A DNA stretch of 64,000 bases from assembly GCF_003850345.1 (NCBI RefSeq), contig NZ_CP027707.1, positions 2,790,001 to 2,854,000 on the forward strand, given 5' to 3'. A program made the translations under genes and the position numbers. The notes beneath the pieces were generated by a model that saw nothing but the letters and a program-made list of their open reading frames with translations, had not been told where the DNA came from and searched no databases. Origin of the DNA: Pseudomonas chlororaphis subsp. piscium (GTDB lineage Bacteria > Pseudomonadota > Gammaproteobacteria > Pseudomonadales > Pseudomonadaceae). Shown piece by piece: positions 27,517 to 36,330 of the stretch (position 1 is the first letter of the stretch; each line of letters begins with the position of its first letter).

Positions 27517-30015
27517 TTAAGCCAAACCATCAAACCGCCCGCTGTTACGAGCAACCAGCAATATTTTCTCTTTACGCCAAGCATTGCTTGGGTTCCAGGC
27601 CACTCTGGTCGAAGTCCCAGTCAGCTGATTAATTGCCAGACTATCAATAAACCGATTGAACTGGTTTTGCTCGTAGCCATCCAACAAGGCGTTAATCCGC
27701 TCCAGACTATCCATCGCATTGACTTTCTCAGCCTTGGGCGAGCAGTGCTCAAGCACCTCGATGAATTGCCTCCAGTGCCGTATCTCTGAAAGCAAAATAA
27801 CTAGTGCCTCTTCTTGCAGCTCATTAAAACTTTCGACAAATCCTTCGGTCAGTACATAGACCATTGGGCCAAGTGTTTCTGGCGGAAGTAGGCCAAAGGG
27901 CAGAGGTTGTCCCCGAATCATCATGACTTTGTCGGCTTTGTGCTGAATCACATAGTTGGCTAGGTTTTGCGCCTCGATCTTAGATGCGGCACGTACTTTC
28001 CACCAATCGCGCATCGCAACAACCCCATCATCAAATGCTTCATTAGCTACTTTGATGGGGCTGGTTGCCACCTGATATAGACCTGAGGTTATATAGCTGA
28101 AAGCGCCCTCCGTAACTCCCAGCAGATACCTGTAATCCATATCAGCCAAGGCATTGCAAAACAACAATGTAAGCTTCCCGACCTGCTCCAGGTCCACCAC
28201 CGTACCAAACCCACCACCGGCCCCAGGACCAAAAACCACAGACCCCTTGCAATTAAATGCCAGTCGGTTGCTTGCAATACTGATACCGAACTCACCGCTG
28301 GCACCGATACCGAAAGCGGCATTTCCCTCCGCCTTGACCTCGGCCAGCTTGGCCCAACTGCTGCTAGCATTGGTCTGGCCGACGACGGCTTTTCCCGTAC
28401 CTTGCTTGTCCGGCTCAACCCACTCAAATGCACCGCTCAGGGCACCGCCTGCTTGGGCACCGGCAAAAGCATCGCCTTTGACGCCGATGTTGCCGCTACG
28501 TCCGACTTCCATCGTCGGAGTACCTAACAAGGCAGTAGCGCCTGCCGGGGTTTCGGTAGGCTTATATTGTGTTTTTACCCCGGCTTCACCTTGTACCTTA
28601 GCTCCGACAAAACACGACAACTCCAACTTGCCGCTTACACGAAACACGCCTATGGGGTGCAAGACTTCTTTACCCACGGCATTGATATAGGACATGTTGG
28701 CAACGTATCCGCCCTGATTCGGGAAAAATCTATTCAGAGACGCTGAGGCCTCTACCAGAGAGAACGCCGCACTGCCTTTGACTCCGACATCAATGCTTCC
28801 CTCCTTGGGGTTCCAGTTGTTCACGCCGGCACTGGCGCTGGCAGCAAAGCGCAGGGCGTGAGCTTCTGCGGATACCGCATAGCGCGATGCATCACCCTGA
28901 TTGGAGGTCCAGGCCACCTCTTGATGCAGCGTGTTGAGCAGATTGTCCTGTTTACTGGTCCAGGTACTGAGCTTCAGTTCAAGATTGCCCAAAGGGCCGG
29001 CCTTGCGCCGACCGCCGACCGCATTTTTGATGTCCTTTATCAGATCACTCGCCAGCTGCTTGCCGAACGGCTTGCCGGCCATGACCCGCGTTGGGACTCG
29101 AATATTCCAAGGTGTGGTGTTGCGGTACGGGATCGAGATGTAGTGACGCCGAGTGGGGTCGCTGAACAGGATGATTTCCACGACGGTAATACCGGACTTG
29201 GTTTGCTTACCGCGCTGACTTTCAATGCCGCGCCCCTTGCCATGCTTCAAGTCGGGCGCTGCGCTATTGGCACTGCTCGAGCTGTCTTCTGATTCGGCTT
29301 TTTTCTGCGCTGCCAGTTGGGCACGTAGTTTGCCGATTTTCCCATCCAGCTCCAGGATCTTCTTGTTTTGCAAGGACTTCCAGTTGGTTTCAAATTGCGT
29401 TGTTCCAGCAAAGCTGGGCGTGTAACGCTGATACCAGTCACGAGCCCCCTGCAAGTTCGCCAGCTGGCCTTGAAGGTCTTTATCAGTTGTCAGAGGAGCT
29501 GCTTTGGTCGGCTGCGGCTTGGTCTCGCGCATCAACAACCCAGCCCCTTCAGCCTTGACCGCCCAAGCATCTTTGATGCAACGGGCACAGGCGCAACTGG
29601 CCTTCGGGTCTTGAGGTTTCTTGCACTCAGTAGTGGGCAAAGCTTTGGACAGGTTCTGATGCAGTTCATCCATCAGTTTCTGAACCGCGTTGATTTCTTG
29701 CTTCAGTGCTTTGGACTGTTTGTCGGTCAACACATAGAAGTGAGGCTCACCGGTAATGTGGGCAACATCGACCAGTTCCTCGTCGCATTGAGCCTGCCCC
29801 TTGAGCGCGGTCGAGCTGGTGTTGTCTGCATGCATTGGGGGTGGTAGTTCGGGTTTTGAAGCGGCCCCGGGAAGCTTCAACTCCCAACCGGCTTTGATGT
29901 GGTTGGGGTCATTGATGATCGGATTAAGCGCCTGAATCTCAGATGCTTTAGCGCCATGTTGCTGGGCAATTTTCCCCAGGGTATCGCCATCTTTTACCGT
30001 GTAAGTACTGCTCAT
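27517..30015 (-). CDS. LysM-domain type VI secretion effector candidate
   Basis: The product has 832 residues. Residues 4-50 are a LysM domain (YTVKDGDTLGKIAQQHG, LNPIINDPNHIKAGWELKL). A Cys-rich patch follows (CACARCIKDAW, about 140), then a coiled region near 200-240. A long Gly/Ala-rich beta-like middle (GVKGDAFAGAQAGGALSGAF) and a helical C terminus complete it. It is third in a VgrG-DUF4123-effector operon, 19 bases after the adaptor, so it is the likely cargo. I recognise no enzymatic motif; membrane or cell-wall damage is a guess. The start has AAGGA upstream. Confidence 0.75.
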   Translation of the reverse strand: MSSTYTVKDGDTLGKIAQQHGAKASEIQALNPIINDPNHIKAGWELKLPGAASKPELPPPMHADNTSSTALKGQAQCDEELVDVAHITGEPHFYVLTDKQSKALKQEINAVQKLMDELHQNLSKALPTTECKKPQDPKASCACARCIKDAWAVKAEGAGLLMRETKPQPTKAAPLTTDKDLQGQLANLQGARDWYQRYTPSFAGTTQFETNWKSLQNKKILELDGKIGKLRAQLAAQKKAESEDSSSSANSAAPDLKHGKGRGIESQRGKQTKSGITVVEIILFSDPTRRHYISIPYRNTTPWNIRVPTRVMAGKPFGKQLASDLIKDIKNAVGGRRKAGPLGNLELKLSTWTSKQDNLLNTLHQEVAWTSNQGDASRYAVSAEAHALRFAASASAGVNNWNPKEGSIDVGVKGSAAFSLVEASASLNRFFPNQGGYVANMSYINAVGKEVLHPIGVFRVSGKLELSCFVGAKVQGEAGVKTQYKPTETPAGATALLGTPTMEVGRSGNIGVKGDAFAGAQAGGALSGAFEWVEPDKQGTGKAVVGQTNASSSWAKLAEVKAEGNAAFGIGASGEFGISIASNRLAFNCKGSVVFGPGAGGGFGTVVDLEQVGKLTLLFCNALADMDYRYLLGVTEGAFSYITSGLYQVATSPIKVANEAFDDGVVAMRDWWKVRAASKIEAQNLANYVIQHKADKVMMIRGQPLPFGLLPPETLGPMVYVLTEGFVESFNELQEEALVILLSEIRHWRQFIEVLEHCSPKAEKVNAMDSLERINALLDGYEQNQFNRFIDSLAINQLTGTSTRVAWNPSNAWRKEKILLVARNSGRFDGLA

Positions 30016-30034
30016 TCATCATCATCCTTGTGAT

Positions 30035-30868
30035 TCAGAGACGTTCAAGCTCGATCAGCTTGTCGCCAAGACCCAGGTCGTTACGGGCCAGTAATTCGGT
30101 ATGCGGGGATCGACTCCAGAAGTCATCGCCCTTGCTCAGCGACAGACGCAGCCAGCGCTCTTGCTCGGCCAACTGCAGATACCCTGCTTGCTGGGCCGTG
30201 AGTAGCTGTCGATACACAAAAGCCGCGGGCTCGGGCATGGGCAATACCGCCTGATAGTCCTGAGCAAACCGTCCGGCCAGCACCTTCAAGCGCTGCTGAT
30301 CCATCAGGGCCTGCCGCTCGTGCCCCAGGTGCAGCCAGCCTGGCGCTTGGACCTCGGCTTCCGGTTCGGGATGAGGGTGAGCCTGATGACGCCAGCCCAG
30401 CTCGTTGCGCCAGGCCATGTCAGTGAGCGGCCCCATGAACTGCAACAGCTCGGTTTCATCGAGGCTGCTCAACAACGGCTCCAGCCAGCGTGGTTCAAAA
30501 AAACGCATCATCTGGGCCGGAGTGTCAGCGGTACTGACGGTGAGTAGGCTGCGCCAATGTTCAACGGCCTGCTCGAAGGACTGGTCATCCTTCAAGTAGG
30601 CCACGAATCCGGCATCGGCCTGTTCAAGCAGCGTACTGGCATACTCCATCAACGCACCGGGTACCGGACACAGCAAGGCGAATGGTCCCGCGGCTTGCAA
30701 GGCTGTATAGGGGGTGTTGTCGAACAGCGGGACGCAGCGTTCGACACCGTAGCTGATGGCCTGATCGACATGAGCCTGCAAATCCGAGTCAAAACTGGCA
30801 TCCAGAATCACACACAGGACTCCTGGTGCTACTGGTGTTTGAAAGGGTGAAGAGATGGAGTTGATCAT
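30035..30868 (-). CDS. DUF4123-domain type VI effector chaperone/adaptor
   Basis: The 277-residue protein has the DUF4123 pattern: CVILDASFDSDLQAHVDQ, FALLCPVPGALMEY, HWRSLLTVSTADTPAQMMRF and FEPRWLEPLLSSLDETELLQ. These adaptors (TEC/Tap) hold a specific effector and load it onto the cognate VgrG. It sits between vgrG (89-base gap) and the effector gene, exactly where such adaptors are found. Confidence 0.88.
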   Translation of the reverse strand: MINSISSPFQTPVAPGVLCVILDASFDSDLQAHVDQAISYGVERCVPLFDNTPYTALQAAGPFALLCPVPGALMEYASTLLEQADAGFVAYLKDDQSFEQAVEHWRSLLTVSTADTPAQMMRFFEPRWLEPLLSSLDETELLQFMGPLTDMAWRNELGWRHQAHPHPEPEAEVQAPGWLHLGHERQALMDQQRLKVLAGRFAQDYQAVLPMPEPAAFVYRQLLTAQQAGYLQLAEQERWLRLSLSKGDDFWSRSPHTELLARNDLGLGDKLIELERL

Positions 30869-30957
30869 GCCGTCTTACCTGGATGGTGAATTGGGCAATG
30901 ACCTGATGCGTCGAGTTGGCAGCCCGGAATGGGCAGGAGTGCACCGGCCACCGATTG

Positions 30958-32916
30958 CTATTGATAAAGCGATAGGTTGGGGAGAGGCAGTGTCGCGGGT
31001 GCTGACAGTCCTTCAAGCATTCCTGGCAACACTGGAGCAGCAGCCGTTCCCGCAGTGGGTGCACCACCGATTTGAATCTCGGTACTGCTGAAAATACCAC
31101 CCGGGCCAATCACGATATGCTGACCACCACCCTTCAAGGTGATACTGGCTCCAGCGTCGAGGATCAGTTGGGCACCCGCTTTGAGGTGGACTTGTTGCCC
31201 GGCCTCAATCACCACGGTTTGCCCGACGCGGGTATGGCTGCTGCTAGCGACTTGCAAATAGTCGTTAGCTTTGAGATCCACTTTACGGTCAGCGGTGACG
31301 GTGCGTTGCTCTTCGGCTTCCAGCACCGTGATGCTGTTGCCCTTGATGGTTTCATGACGCTCGTTTCCGACCTCTAACCGACTGTCGTTTTCGACCCTCT
31401 GCTCCATGTCGCGTTGAGCACGCAGGTAGATCAGCTCCTGGCCGCTGCGGTCTTCAATCGACAGTTCGTTGTAGCCACCACTGTGCGGCGAACTGTGACT
31501 GCGCAACACGGTCTTGGTTTTGTTTGCCGGCAGGGGATAGGGCACAGGTGTGAGCTTGTTAGGCACGCACCCCGTAATCAACGGATTATCGGGGTTGCCC
31601 TCTAAATAAGTCACCACCACTTCCATACCGATACGTGGAATGGTTACCGCTCCGAAACTGTCCCCCGCCCAGCTCGATGATACCCGTAGCCAGCAACTGC
31701 TCTTGTCACTGCCAAGTTCGGCGCGGTCCCAATGGAACTCGACTTTGACCCGCCCATGTTCATCACAGAAGATTTCTTCGCCCACAGGCCCAGTGACACG
31801 GGCGGTTTGGCTAACCAAAACCGATTTGCGCGTGACCAGCGGTGGCCGATAGAACACGTCCCAAGGAATTGCACTGAACGTATTGCGGTAACCTTGGGTG
31901 AAGCCGTCTTCGGGTTTGCTGTCACTGGTGACCGACTCCTCAAGAGCCTGGGGCTGCTTTCCGGAGTGGGTCACACTGAGCAGCAGCCACAAGTCGTTGC
32001 ACTGCTGGCGCGGGTGCTCGGTCAGGTCGAAGAAGTGACCACTGCGCAGGGTTGGCTGATCGCTTTTACCTTCAGCTAACTGGTAGTCGGTGCGGTGCCG
32101 TTCCAGTGCCTGTCGAGCCAACTGTTTCCCACGCTGTTCATTCTCGATCAGAGCTGGGTAGCGGTAGTCTTCGAGTGCAGGGCTGAACTCGGCAGTAAAT
32201 TGACTTTCCAGCAACAAGCTTGGGCGTTTCAGGTCGTAATCACGCCGAGTCACCGTGCTGGTGCGAGTACTGAAACGCAGGGAGAACTGACTGATTACCG
32301 GGTTGTCCGCTGCCAAGCCAGAGCCTTGCTGATAAGGAGTTGCTCCCAGCTTAGGGAAATAAGCCTGATCGTCGGTGAACGCCAGTTGATGGCCATCCTG
32401 GCTGTGTTGGTGATGCCATGAAATCCCGTCTTCGCTGCACAGCCTCTGGATGAACTCGAAGTCGTTTTCACCATATTGAGTGCAGTACGCGCGCTGAGGG
32501 CTAGTGCTGACATTGAAGGTAAACGCATCGGCCTGAATCCCATGCCCCTGGAGCACTTTGGCCACGATTTGTGGCACCGTCAGATGCTGGAAAATTCGCT
32601 GGTTGTGGCTGAACTGCAAGTAATGCAGCGCTGGCACCAAGGTCAGGTGGTAACGGGTCAGGCGTTTACCGGCTTCTCCCACGAATACATCGTCGATACG
32701 CCCGTGAAGGCCTTCACCATTGAGGCCGAACTGGAGAAACGCAGGCTGGCTGAGCAGGCTTTCCAGATCAAAATCGGGATACTCACTGACCAGTTCAACC
32801 TGGATCGCATACAAGGTGCTGATCGCTTCGGCACCGTCAAAGGCCAGTACCTTGAAATCATTGCGCACAGAAGGAATCAGTAGTTCGAAGTGCGCAGTAT
32901 TGGCCGGCGCGAACAT
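30958..32916 (-). CDS. vgrG: Type VI secretion spike protein VgrG (TssI)
   Basis: The 652-residue protein has gp27-like and gp5-like domains (ISWHHQHSQDGHQLAFTDD near residue 190; KVEFHWDRAELGSDKSSCW near 390; VVTYLEGNPDNPLITGCV near 440). It ends in DUF2345-type repeats (ITLKGGGQHIVIGPGGIFSS) and a Pro/Ala-rich tail. The start at 32916 has AAGGA 8 bases upstream. No core tss genes are in the window, so it is an orphan vgrG island. The tail probably docks the DUF4123-bound effector. Confidence 0.93.
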   Translation of the reverse strand: MFAPANTAHFELLIPSVRNDFKVLAFDGAEAISTLYAIQVELVSEYPDFDLESLLSQPAFLQFGLNGEGLHGRIDDVFVGEAGKRLTRYHLTLVPALHYLQFSHNQRIFQHLTVPQIVAKVLQGHGIQADAFTFNVSTSPQRAYCTQYGENDFEFIQRLCSEDGISWHHQHSQDGHQLAFTDDQAYFPKLGATPYQQGSGLAADNPVISQFSLRFSTRTSTVTRRDYDLKRPSLLLESQFTAEFSPALEDYRYPALIENEQRGKQLARQALERHRTDYQLAEGKSDQPTLRSGHFFDLTEHPRQQCNDLWLLLSVTHSGKQPQALEESVTSDSKPEDGFTQGYRNTFSAIPWDVFYRPPLVTRKSVLVSQTARVTGPVGEEIFCDEHGRVKVEFHWDRAELGSDKSSCWLRVSSSWAGDSFGAVTIPRIGMEVVVTYLEGNPDNPLITGCVPNKLTPVPYPLPANKTKTVLRSHSSPHSGGYNELSIEDRSGQELIYLRAQRDMEQRVENDSRLEVGNERHETIKGNSITVLEAEEQRTVTADRKVDLKANDYLQVASSSHTRVGQTVVIEAGQQVHLKAGAQLILDAGASITLKGGGQHIVIGPGGIFSSTEIQIGGAPTAGTAAAPVLPGMLEGLSAPATLPLPNLSLYQ

Positions 32917-33489
32917 AGGCTTGTCCTTAAGCTGATAGGCTAGAAATGAGCAGTGGAAAGCCCCTATTCCAAGAGCAGAAACCACAGAGGATTGCAGCGC
33001 TGACCGTCAAGACGTCAGGCTTGCTGCTGGATTTGTTGCGGGAGAAAGCGAGAGTTTGAAGGTTATGCTTGAGGTACTTGACCATCAAGCTGAGGCACAG
33101 GAGGTAAGTATTGAACATCCATTGTTCCTTTTTTGCCCCGGCGCAGGGCGGGCTCTGATGCGCAGGAAGGGCAAACTTCAAGTGCGAAAGCTCGACCATA
33201 CTTGGCCCGGCAAATATAAATTGATGCACACGCTAACAAAGCTGAAAAGGAATTGCCGTAGGAAACGTCCTAAAAAGGCGTCTGAGTTTTCAATTATTCA
33301 GAACGCTTTATCAGCGCATAACAGGGACCATGGGAATGATGTCGAGTTCATTCTCTGCAGCTATGTGGGGGCTTTTCTTCTCTCAGTCGTTGAGCTGACT
33401 TCGGAAAAAACTAAAAATGGTTATTAATTTTAAGTTATTGAATTAATTGTAAAATATAAATTGTTAACGTTAGCAAGGCTCCAGGGAAC
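32917..33489. other. 573-base AT-rich stretch upstream of the cusF-like gene
   Basis: No gene can be supported. A 123-residue plus-strand frame (33056-33427) and a 100-residue minus-strand frame (32927-33229) overlap and resemble nothing I know. Base composition falls sharply near 33420-33470, just before the cusF-like gene, and may form its promoter (TATAAA at 33455-33460, no convincing -35). This is the right-hand edge of the island inserted between cusA and cusF. Confidence 0.4.
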
Positions 33490-33846
33490 ATGAAACTGAT
33501 CCAGATCGCATTCGCTAGCACCCTGGCCGCGCTGTCTCTTGCCGCCCACGCGCAGGACATGCCCGGCATGAAAATGGACGACATGAACATGAATGGCATG
33601 CCGATGAAGCAGGAAACCCAGCAGGCCCAACAGGCCACTGCCGAGGGCAGGATCAAGGCCATCGATACCGCCAAGCACAAAGTGACCATCGCCCACGGCG
33701 CCGTCCCCGCCGTGCAATGGCCACCGATGACCATGGCCTTTGCCGCGACCGCGGAGCAGTTGGCGGGGCTGGCGGTTGGCGACCAGGTGACTTTCGCGTT
33801 CCGCCTGGAAGGCGGTGCGGCCACTATCCTTTCCATCAAGAAATAA
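33490..33846 (+). CDS. cusF: CusF-like periplasmic Cu(I)/Ag(I)-binding protein
   Basis: The 118-residue protein has a signal peptide ending AHA, a Met-rich linker (MPGMKMDDMNMNGMPM) and a CusF OB fold. The metal site is complete: H69, W77, M80 and M82 in HGAVPAVQWPPMTM, including the Trp that makes the cation-pi contact with copper in E. coli CusF. It would deliver Cu(I) to CusB. Its natural place is directly after cusA; here 7.1 kb of type VI cargo genes intervene. A strong hairpin follows. Confidence 0.9.
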   Translation: MKLIQIAFASTLAALSLAAHAQDMPGMKMDDMNMNGMPMKQETQQAQQATAEGRIKAIDTAKHKVTIAHGAVPAVQWPPMTMAFAATAEQLAGLAVGDQVTFAFRLEGGAATILSIKK

Positions 33847-33852
33847 AACCGC

Positions 33853-33882
33853 GAGGCCGGCATGCGCAGGCATGCCGGCCTC
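33853..33882 (+). terminator. Hairpin after the cusF-like gene
   Basis: A 13-bp perfect stem, GAGGCCGGCATGC with GCATGCCGGCCTC, has the tetraloop GCAG, 6 bases after the stop. No strong T run follows, so termination may be partial. Confidence 0.65.
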
Positions 33883-33950
33883 ACGCTCATTATTCACAAC
33901 GGCGCCGGCGGTTCGTTCCTCTCTCTACCATCCAATAGAGGGAACCTACG

Positions 33951-34403
33951 ATGAAAAACACTGAACTGAGCCACATCATTCTCAGCGACCACTCGCGTAT
34001 CGAAGCCGCCATCAGTACCGGCGCGGCTTGGGAAGTCTGGTTCCAGGTCGAGTTTCTTCTGCTGCTGCGCGCAGCGCATCTGTCGACCGCTCGCGAAGTA
34101 CCCTATCCACCGCCGAACCAGGCCTTGCACCTCGACCTACTCGTCCAACAGGGTGTCGAGAGCTATGCCATTGAGGTGAAAGTCGAGAGCGCCACCAACG
34201 CTGGCAACAAACTGCTGACGGAAACCCGCAAGGACATCGAGAAGATTGCCAAATACACCGAGCCGGTCGATGCCCGCTGGGTGGTTTCCCTGGCCTATAG
34301 CGACGTGGCCAAACGCTCGTTGCGCGGGTTCACTGCGGAGAACAACGGCCACGCCATCTACCATGAGTCCGGCGCGATCGGCTGCATGATCGTCACGGTT
34401 TGA
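33951..34403 (+). CDS. Hypothetical protein with possible PD-(D/E)XK nuclease core
   Basis: The 150-residue protein has a pattern suggestive of a restriction-endonuclease fold: an N-terminal helix with Glu (VWFQVEFLLLLRAAH), then LHLDLLVQQGVESYAIEVKV, supplying Asp and E-x-K spaced as in that core. AGAGGGA precedes the ATG. No membrane segment is present. It is monocistronic and converges on the phospholipase D-like gene. The nuclease reading is inference from the motif alone; restriction, repair or an anti-phage role are possible. Confidence 0.6.
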   Translation: MKNTELSHIILSDHSRIEAAISTGAAWEVWFQVEFLLLLRAAHLSTAREVPYPPPNQALHLDLLVQQGVESYAIEVKVESATNAGNKLLTETRKDIEKIAKYTEPVDARWVVSLAYSDVAKRSLRGFTAENNGHAIYHESGAIGCMIVTV

Positions 34404-34409
34404 CCCGCG

Positions 34410-34446
34410 CAGGCGCCAGCAGGGCATGAGGCCTTCCTGGCGCCTG
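34410..34446. terminator. Hairpin between convergent genes
   Basis: The arms CAGGCGCCAG (34410-34419) and CTGGCGCCTG (34437-34446) pair perfectly. The hairpin lies between the stops of two convergent genes and could serve both. Confidence 0.6.
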
Positions 34447-34469
34447 GCGGCTTTCGACAGTTCGCGCCC

Positions 34470-36221
34470 TTAGTGAGAGAACAACTGCCGGTCGCCCTGT
34501 TTCTGCGAGCCTGCGACGTAGTACGCCTCGAACCAGGCAGGCTGGCCCGAGATCGTCGTGGGTTTTTTCAGTAACAGTGGCAGTGGCTGCTTCCCCTGGG
34601 TCTCATCGGCGCCCGTGAAGGCCTTCTGCATCAGGCTGCGAAAATGCAGGTGGTCGAATATCAGCAGGGCCTGGATGGCATAGACCACGGCGATTTTCTG
34701 GTCCTCGATCAGGATCAGGTGATCGCCGTTTTTTTCTTCCCCCGAAATGGACAGGTTCGAGGAACCGGTGAAGACCTTGGCGCTCGGCAGGTTGAAGTCG
34801 GTGACGACAAACTTGTTGTGCACGGAAATCCCGGTGCCGCCCGACCACTCGCTGCGAAAAGGCTCCGGTGCGTACTTGGCCAGATAGGCGAAATCCACCT
34901 CGGCCGAGGTGCCATCGGGCTTGATCACATCCATGCCCGAGGCCTTGTCGGTCACGCCGTAGTTGAACACCGGGCGCTTGTAGAGGCGGCTGATCGAGTC
35001 GTGCAGGGGCCCGCTGGTGATCTGATTGAGGAAGGCGATGTTGAACAGCACCGAGCGGCTCGCCTGGTCGATCGCGCCGCCGATCGGGCTGAGCGACAGA
35101 TCGCTGTGGTCATGCGGCGAGAAGCAGAAATGCAGGCGCGGGCCTGGCGCTGTCGCGGTGGCGGTTTCGATGACGTGCCATTTCTGCGCCAGGTCGCTGG
35201 CCTCGAAGTTTTTCGGGTCGTTGAAGCCGGCCTCGAAGACCCGGCCGAACAGCTCCGCTACTTCAGGATGCTTGAACAGCAGCGCATTGTTGTTCTGTAC
35301 ATAACAGCCGCGAAAGCTGAAGTTGGTGGAGCCACACAGCACCTGGTAGGGCTTGCCGTTGCGTCGGGCGATCAGCACCTTGTGGTGTTGCAGGCCATTG
35401 AAATGACTGCGTCGAACCCGGTCCGCGCCGGCCGAGGCCACCAGGCGGTTGGCGGCCCGGGTCTCGCAACTGTCGAGGGCGGCGTGATCGCCGGCGTCAT
35501 CGATGATGATGCGCAGACGGTCGCCGAGGGCTTCCATCTTGGCGAGGATGTCCGGTTCGTTGAGGTCGTAGGCGAAGACATCGAGGCTGGTGTCCGGCTG
35601 CTGCAGGACCTCATCCAGCACCGCGAAAATCATCGACACTGCCTCGAAACCAAGCCATTGGTACATGGCCGTCTCGGTCTTCGGGTGGTCGAGCCCGTCC
35701 TTGGTTTTCGATGGAATCAGGCTCTTGCCGTAATCATTGACCTTGACGCCCGCGGGCACCCGGTCGCGAAAGGCCTGGGAGGAGGTGAAGCCCCGGGTGA
35801 AGCCAATGTCGAGGATGCCTTCGTAGCTGATGGGGTCGAGGTCGATCGCCAGTTCGATGGCCGTGCCGGGCACCAGTTGGCCGTCGTTGGCCATGTGCAT
35901 CATCCGGCCGCGGTAGGTGAAGGTGCCTTGCTCGACCTCATGGGGCACATGAACCCAGCGAAACTTCTGGAAGGGCGCTTCCAGCGAGGAATACTTGCGC
36001 TGGCCATCCACCGCGCTGTGGGTGGGCTCGTCGTAGGCAAAGGCGATGCGGTTGGGCAGAGGCTTGAACTCGTCGGTGCCGGGAAACCTGCATTCGATGG
36101 CAAAGCCCACCAGGTCCGCGGGTGGGCTCTCGACGTCGAAACCGATCAGGCACATGCGTTCGCCGCGCCAGAGCTTCATGGTGAAACCATCGATCGTTTG
36201 GGCGTTCTGGAAATTGGCCAT
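34470..36221 (-). CDS. Phospholipase D-like (HKD) domain protein
   Basis: The 583-residue protein carries two HKD-type motifs: HHKVLIARRNGKPYQVLCGS with TNFS (about residues 274-298) and HNKFVVTDFNLPSAKVFTGS with SNLS (about 467-490). In the PLD superfamily the paired His/Lys act in phosphodiester transfer on lipids or nucleic acids. No signal peptide is visible, so it is cytoplasmic or exported by another route. AAGGAG precedes the start. No partner gene is evident. A housekeeping phospholipase or a nuclease-type defence protein are both possible. Confidence 0.8.
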   Translation of the reverse strand: MANFQNAQTIDGFTMKLWRGERMCLIGFDVESPPADLVGFAIECRFPGTDEFKPLPNRIAFAYDEPTHSAVDGQRKYSSLEAPFQKFRWVHVPHEVEQGTFTYRGRMMHMANDGQLVPGTAIELAIDLDPISYEGILDIGFTRGFTSSQAFRDRVPAGVKVNDYGKSLIPSKTKDGLDHPKTETAMYQWLGFEAVSMIFAVLDEVLQQPDTSLDVFAYDLNEPDILAKMEALGDRLRIIIDDAGDHAALDSCETRAANRLVASAGADRVRRSHFNGLQHHKVLIARRNGKPYQVLCGSTNFSFRGCYVQNNNALLFKHPEVAELFGRVFEAGFNDPKNFEASDLAQKWHVIETATATAPGPRLHFCFSPHDHSDLSLSPIGGAIDQASRSVLFNIAFLNQITSGPLHDSISRLYKRPVFNYGVTDKASGMDVIKPDGTSAEVDFAYLAKYAPEPFRSEWSGGTGISVHNKFVVTDFNLPSAKVFTGSSNLSISGEEKNGDHLILIEDQKIAVVYAIQALLIFDHLHFRSLMQKAFTGADETQGKQPLPLLLKKPTTISGQPAWFEAYYVAGSQKQGDRQLFSH

Positions 36222-36282
36222 GGGGAGCGCTCCTTGCTATGGCATGCGGGTCAAGAGGGTATCCAGCTTTCTGTAGCCTAGA

Positions 36283-36317
36283 GCAAAACGCCAGCCCCCT
36301 CATGGCAGGGGGCTGGC
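36283..36317 (-). terminator. Rho-independent terminator of the epoxide-hydrolase-like gene
   Basis: The 11-bp perfect arms GCCAGCCCCCT (36290-36300) and AGGGGGCTGGC (36307-36317) have a 6-base loop. On the minus strand the stem is followed by GTTTTGC. Confidence 0.75.
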
Positions 36318-36330
36318 AGCAGAACCCTGG

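Noticed and set aside
33056..33427. 123-residue plus-strand frame in the island edge
   Set aside because: No ribosome binding site, no family, overlaps a similar-sized opposite frame; not strong enough to call.
26355..33489. Direct repeats flanking the type VI island
   Set aside because: I compared the sequence after cusA with that before cusF and saw no convincing shared repeat.
34644..36281. 545-residue plus-strand frame
   Set aside because: Antisense to the PLD-like gene, which has paired catalytic motifs and a ribosome binding site.
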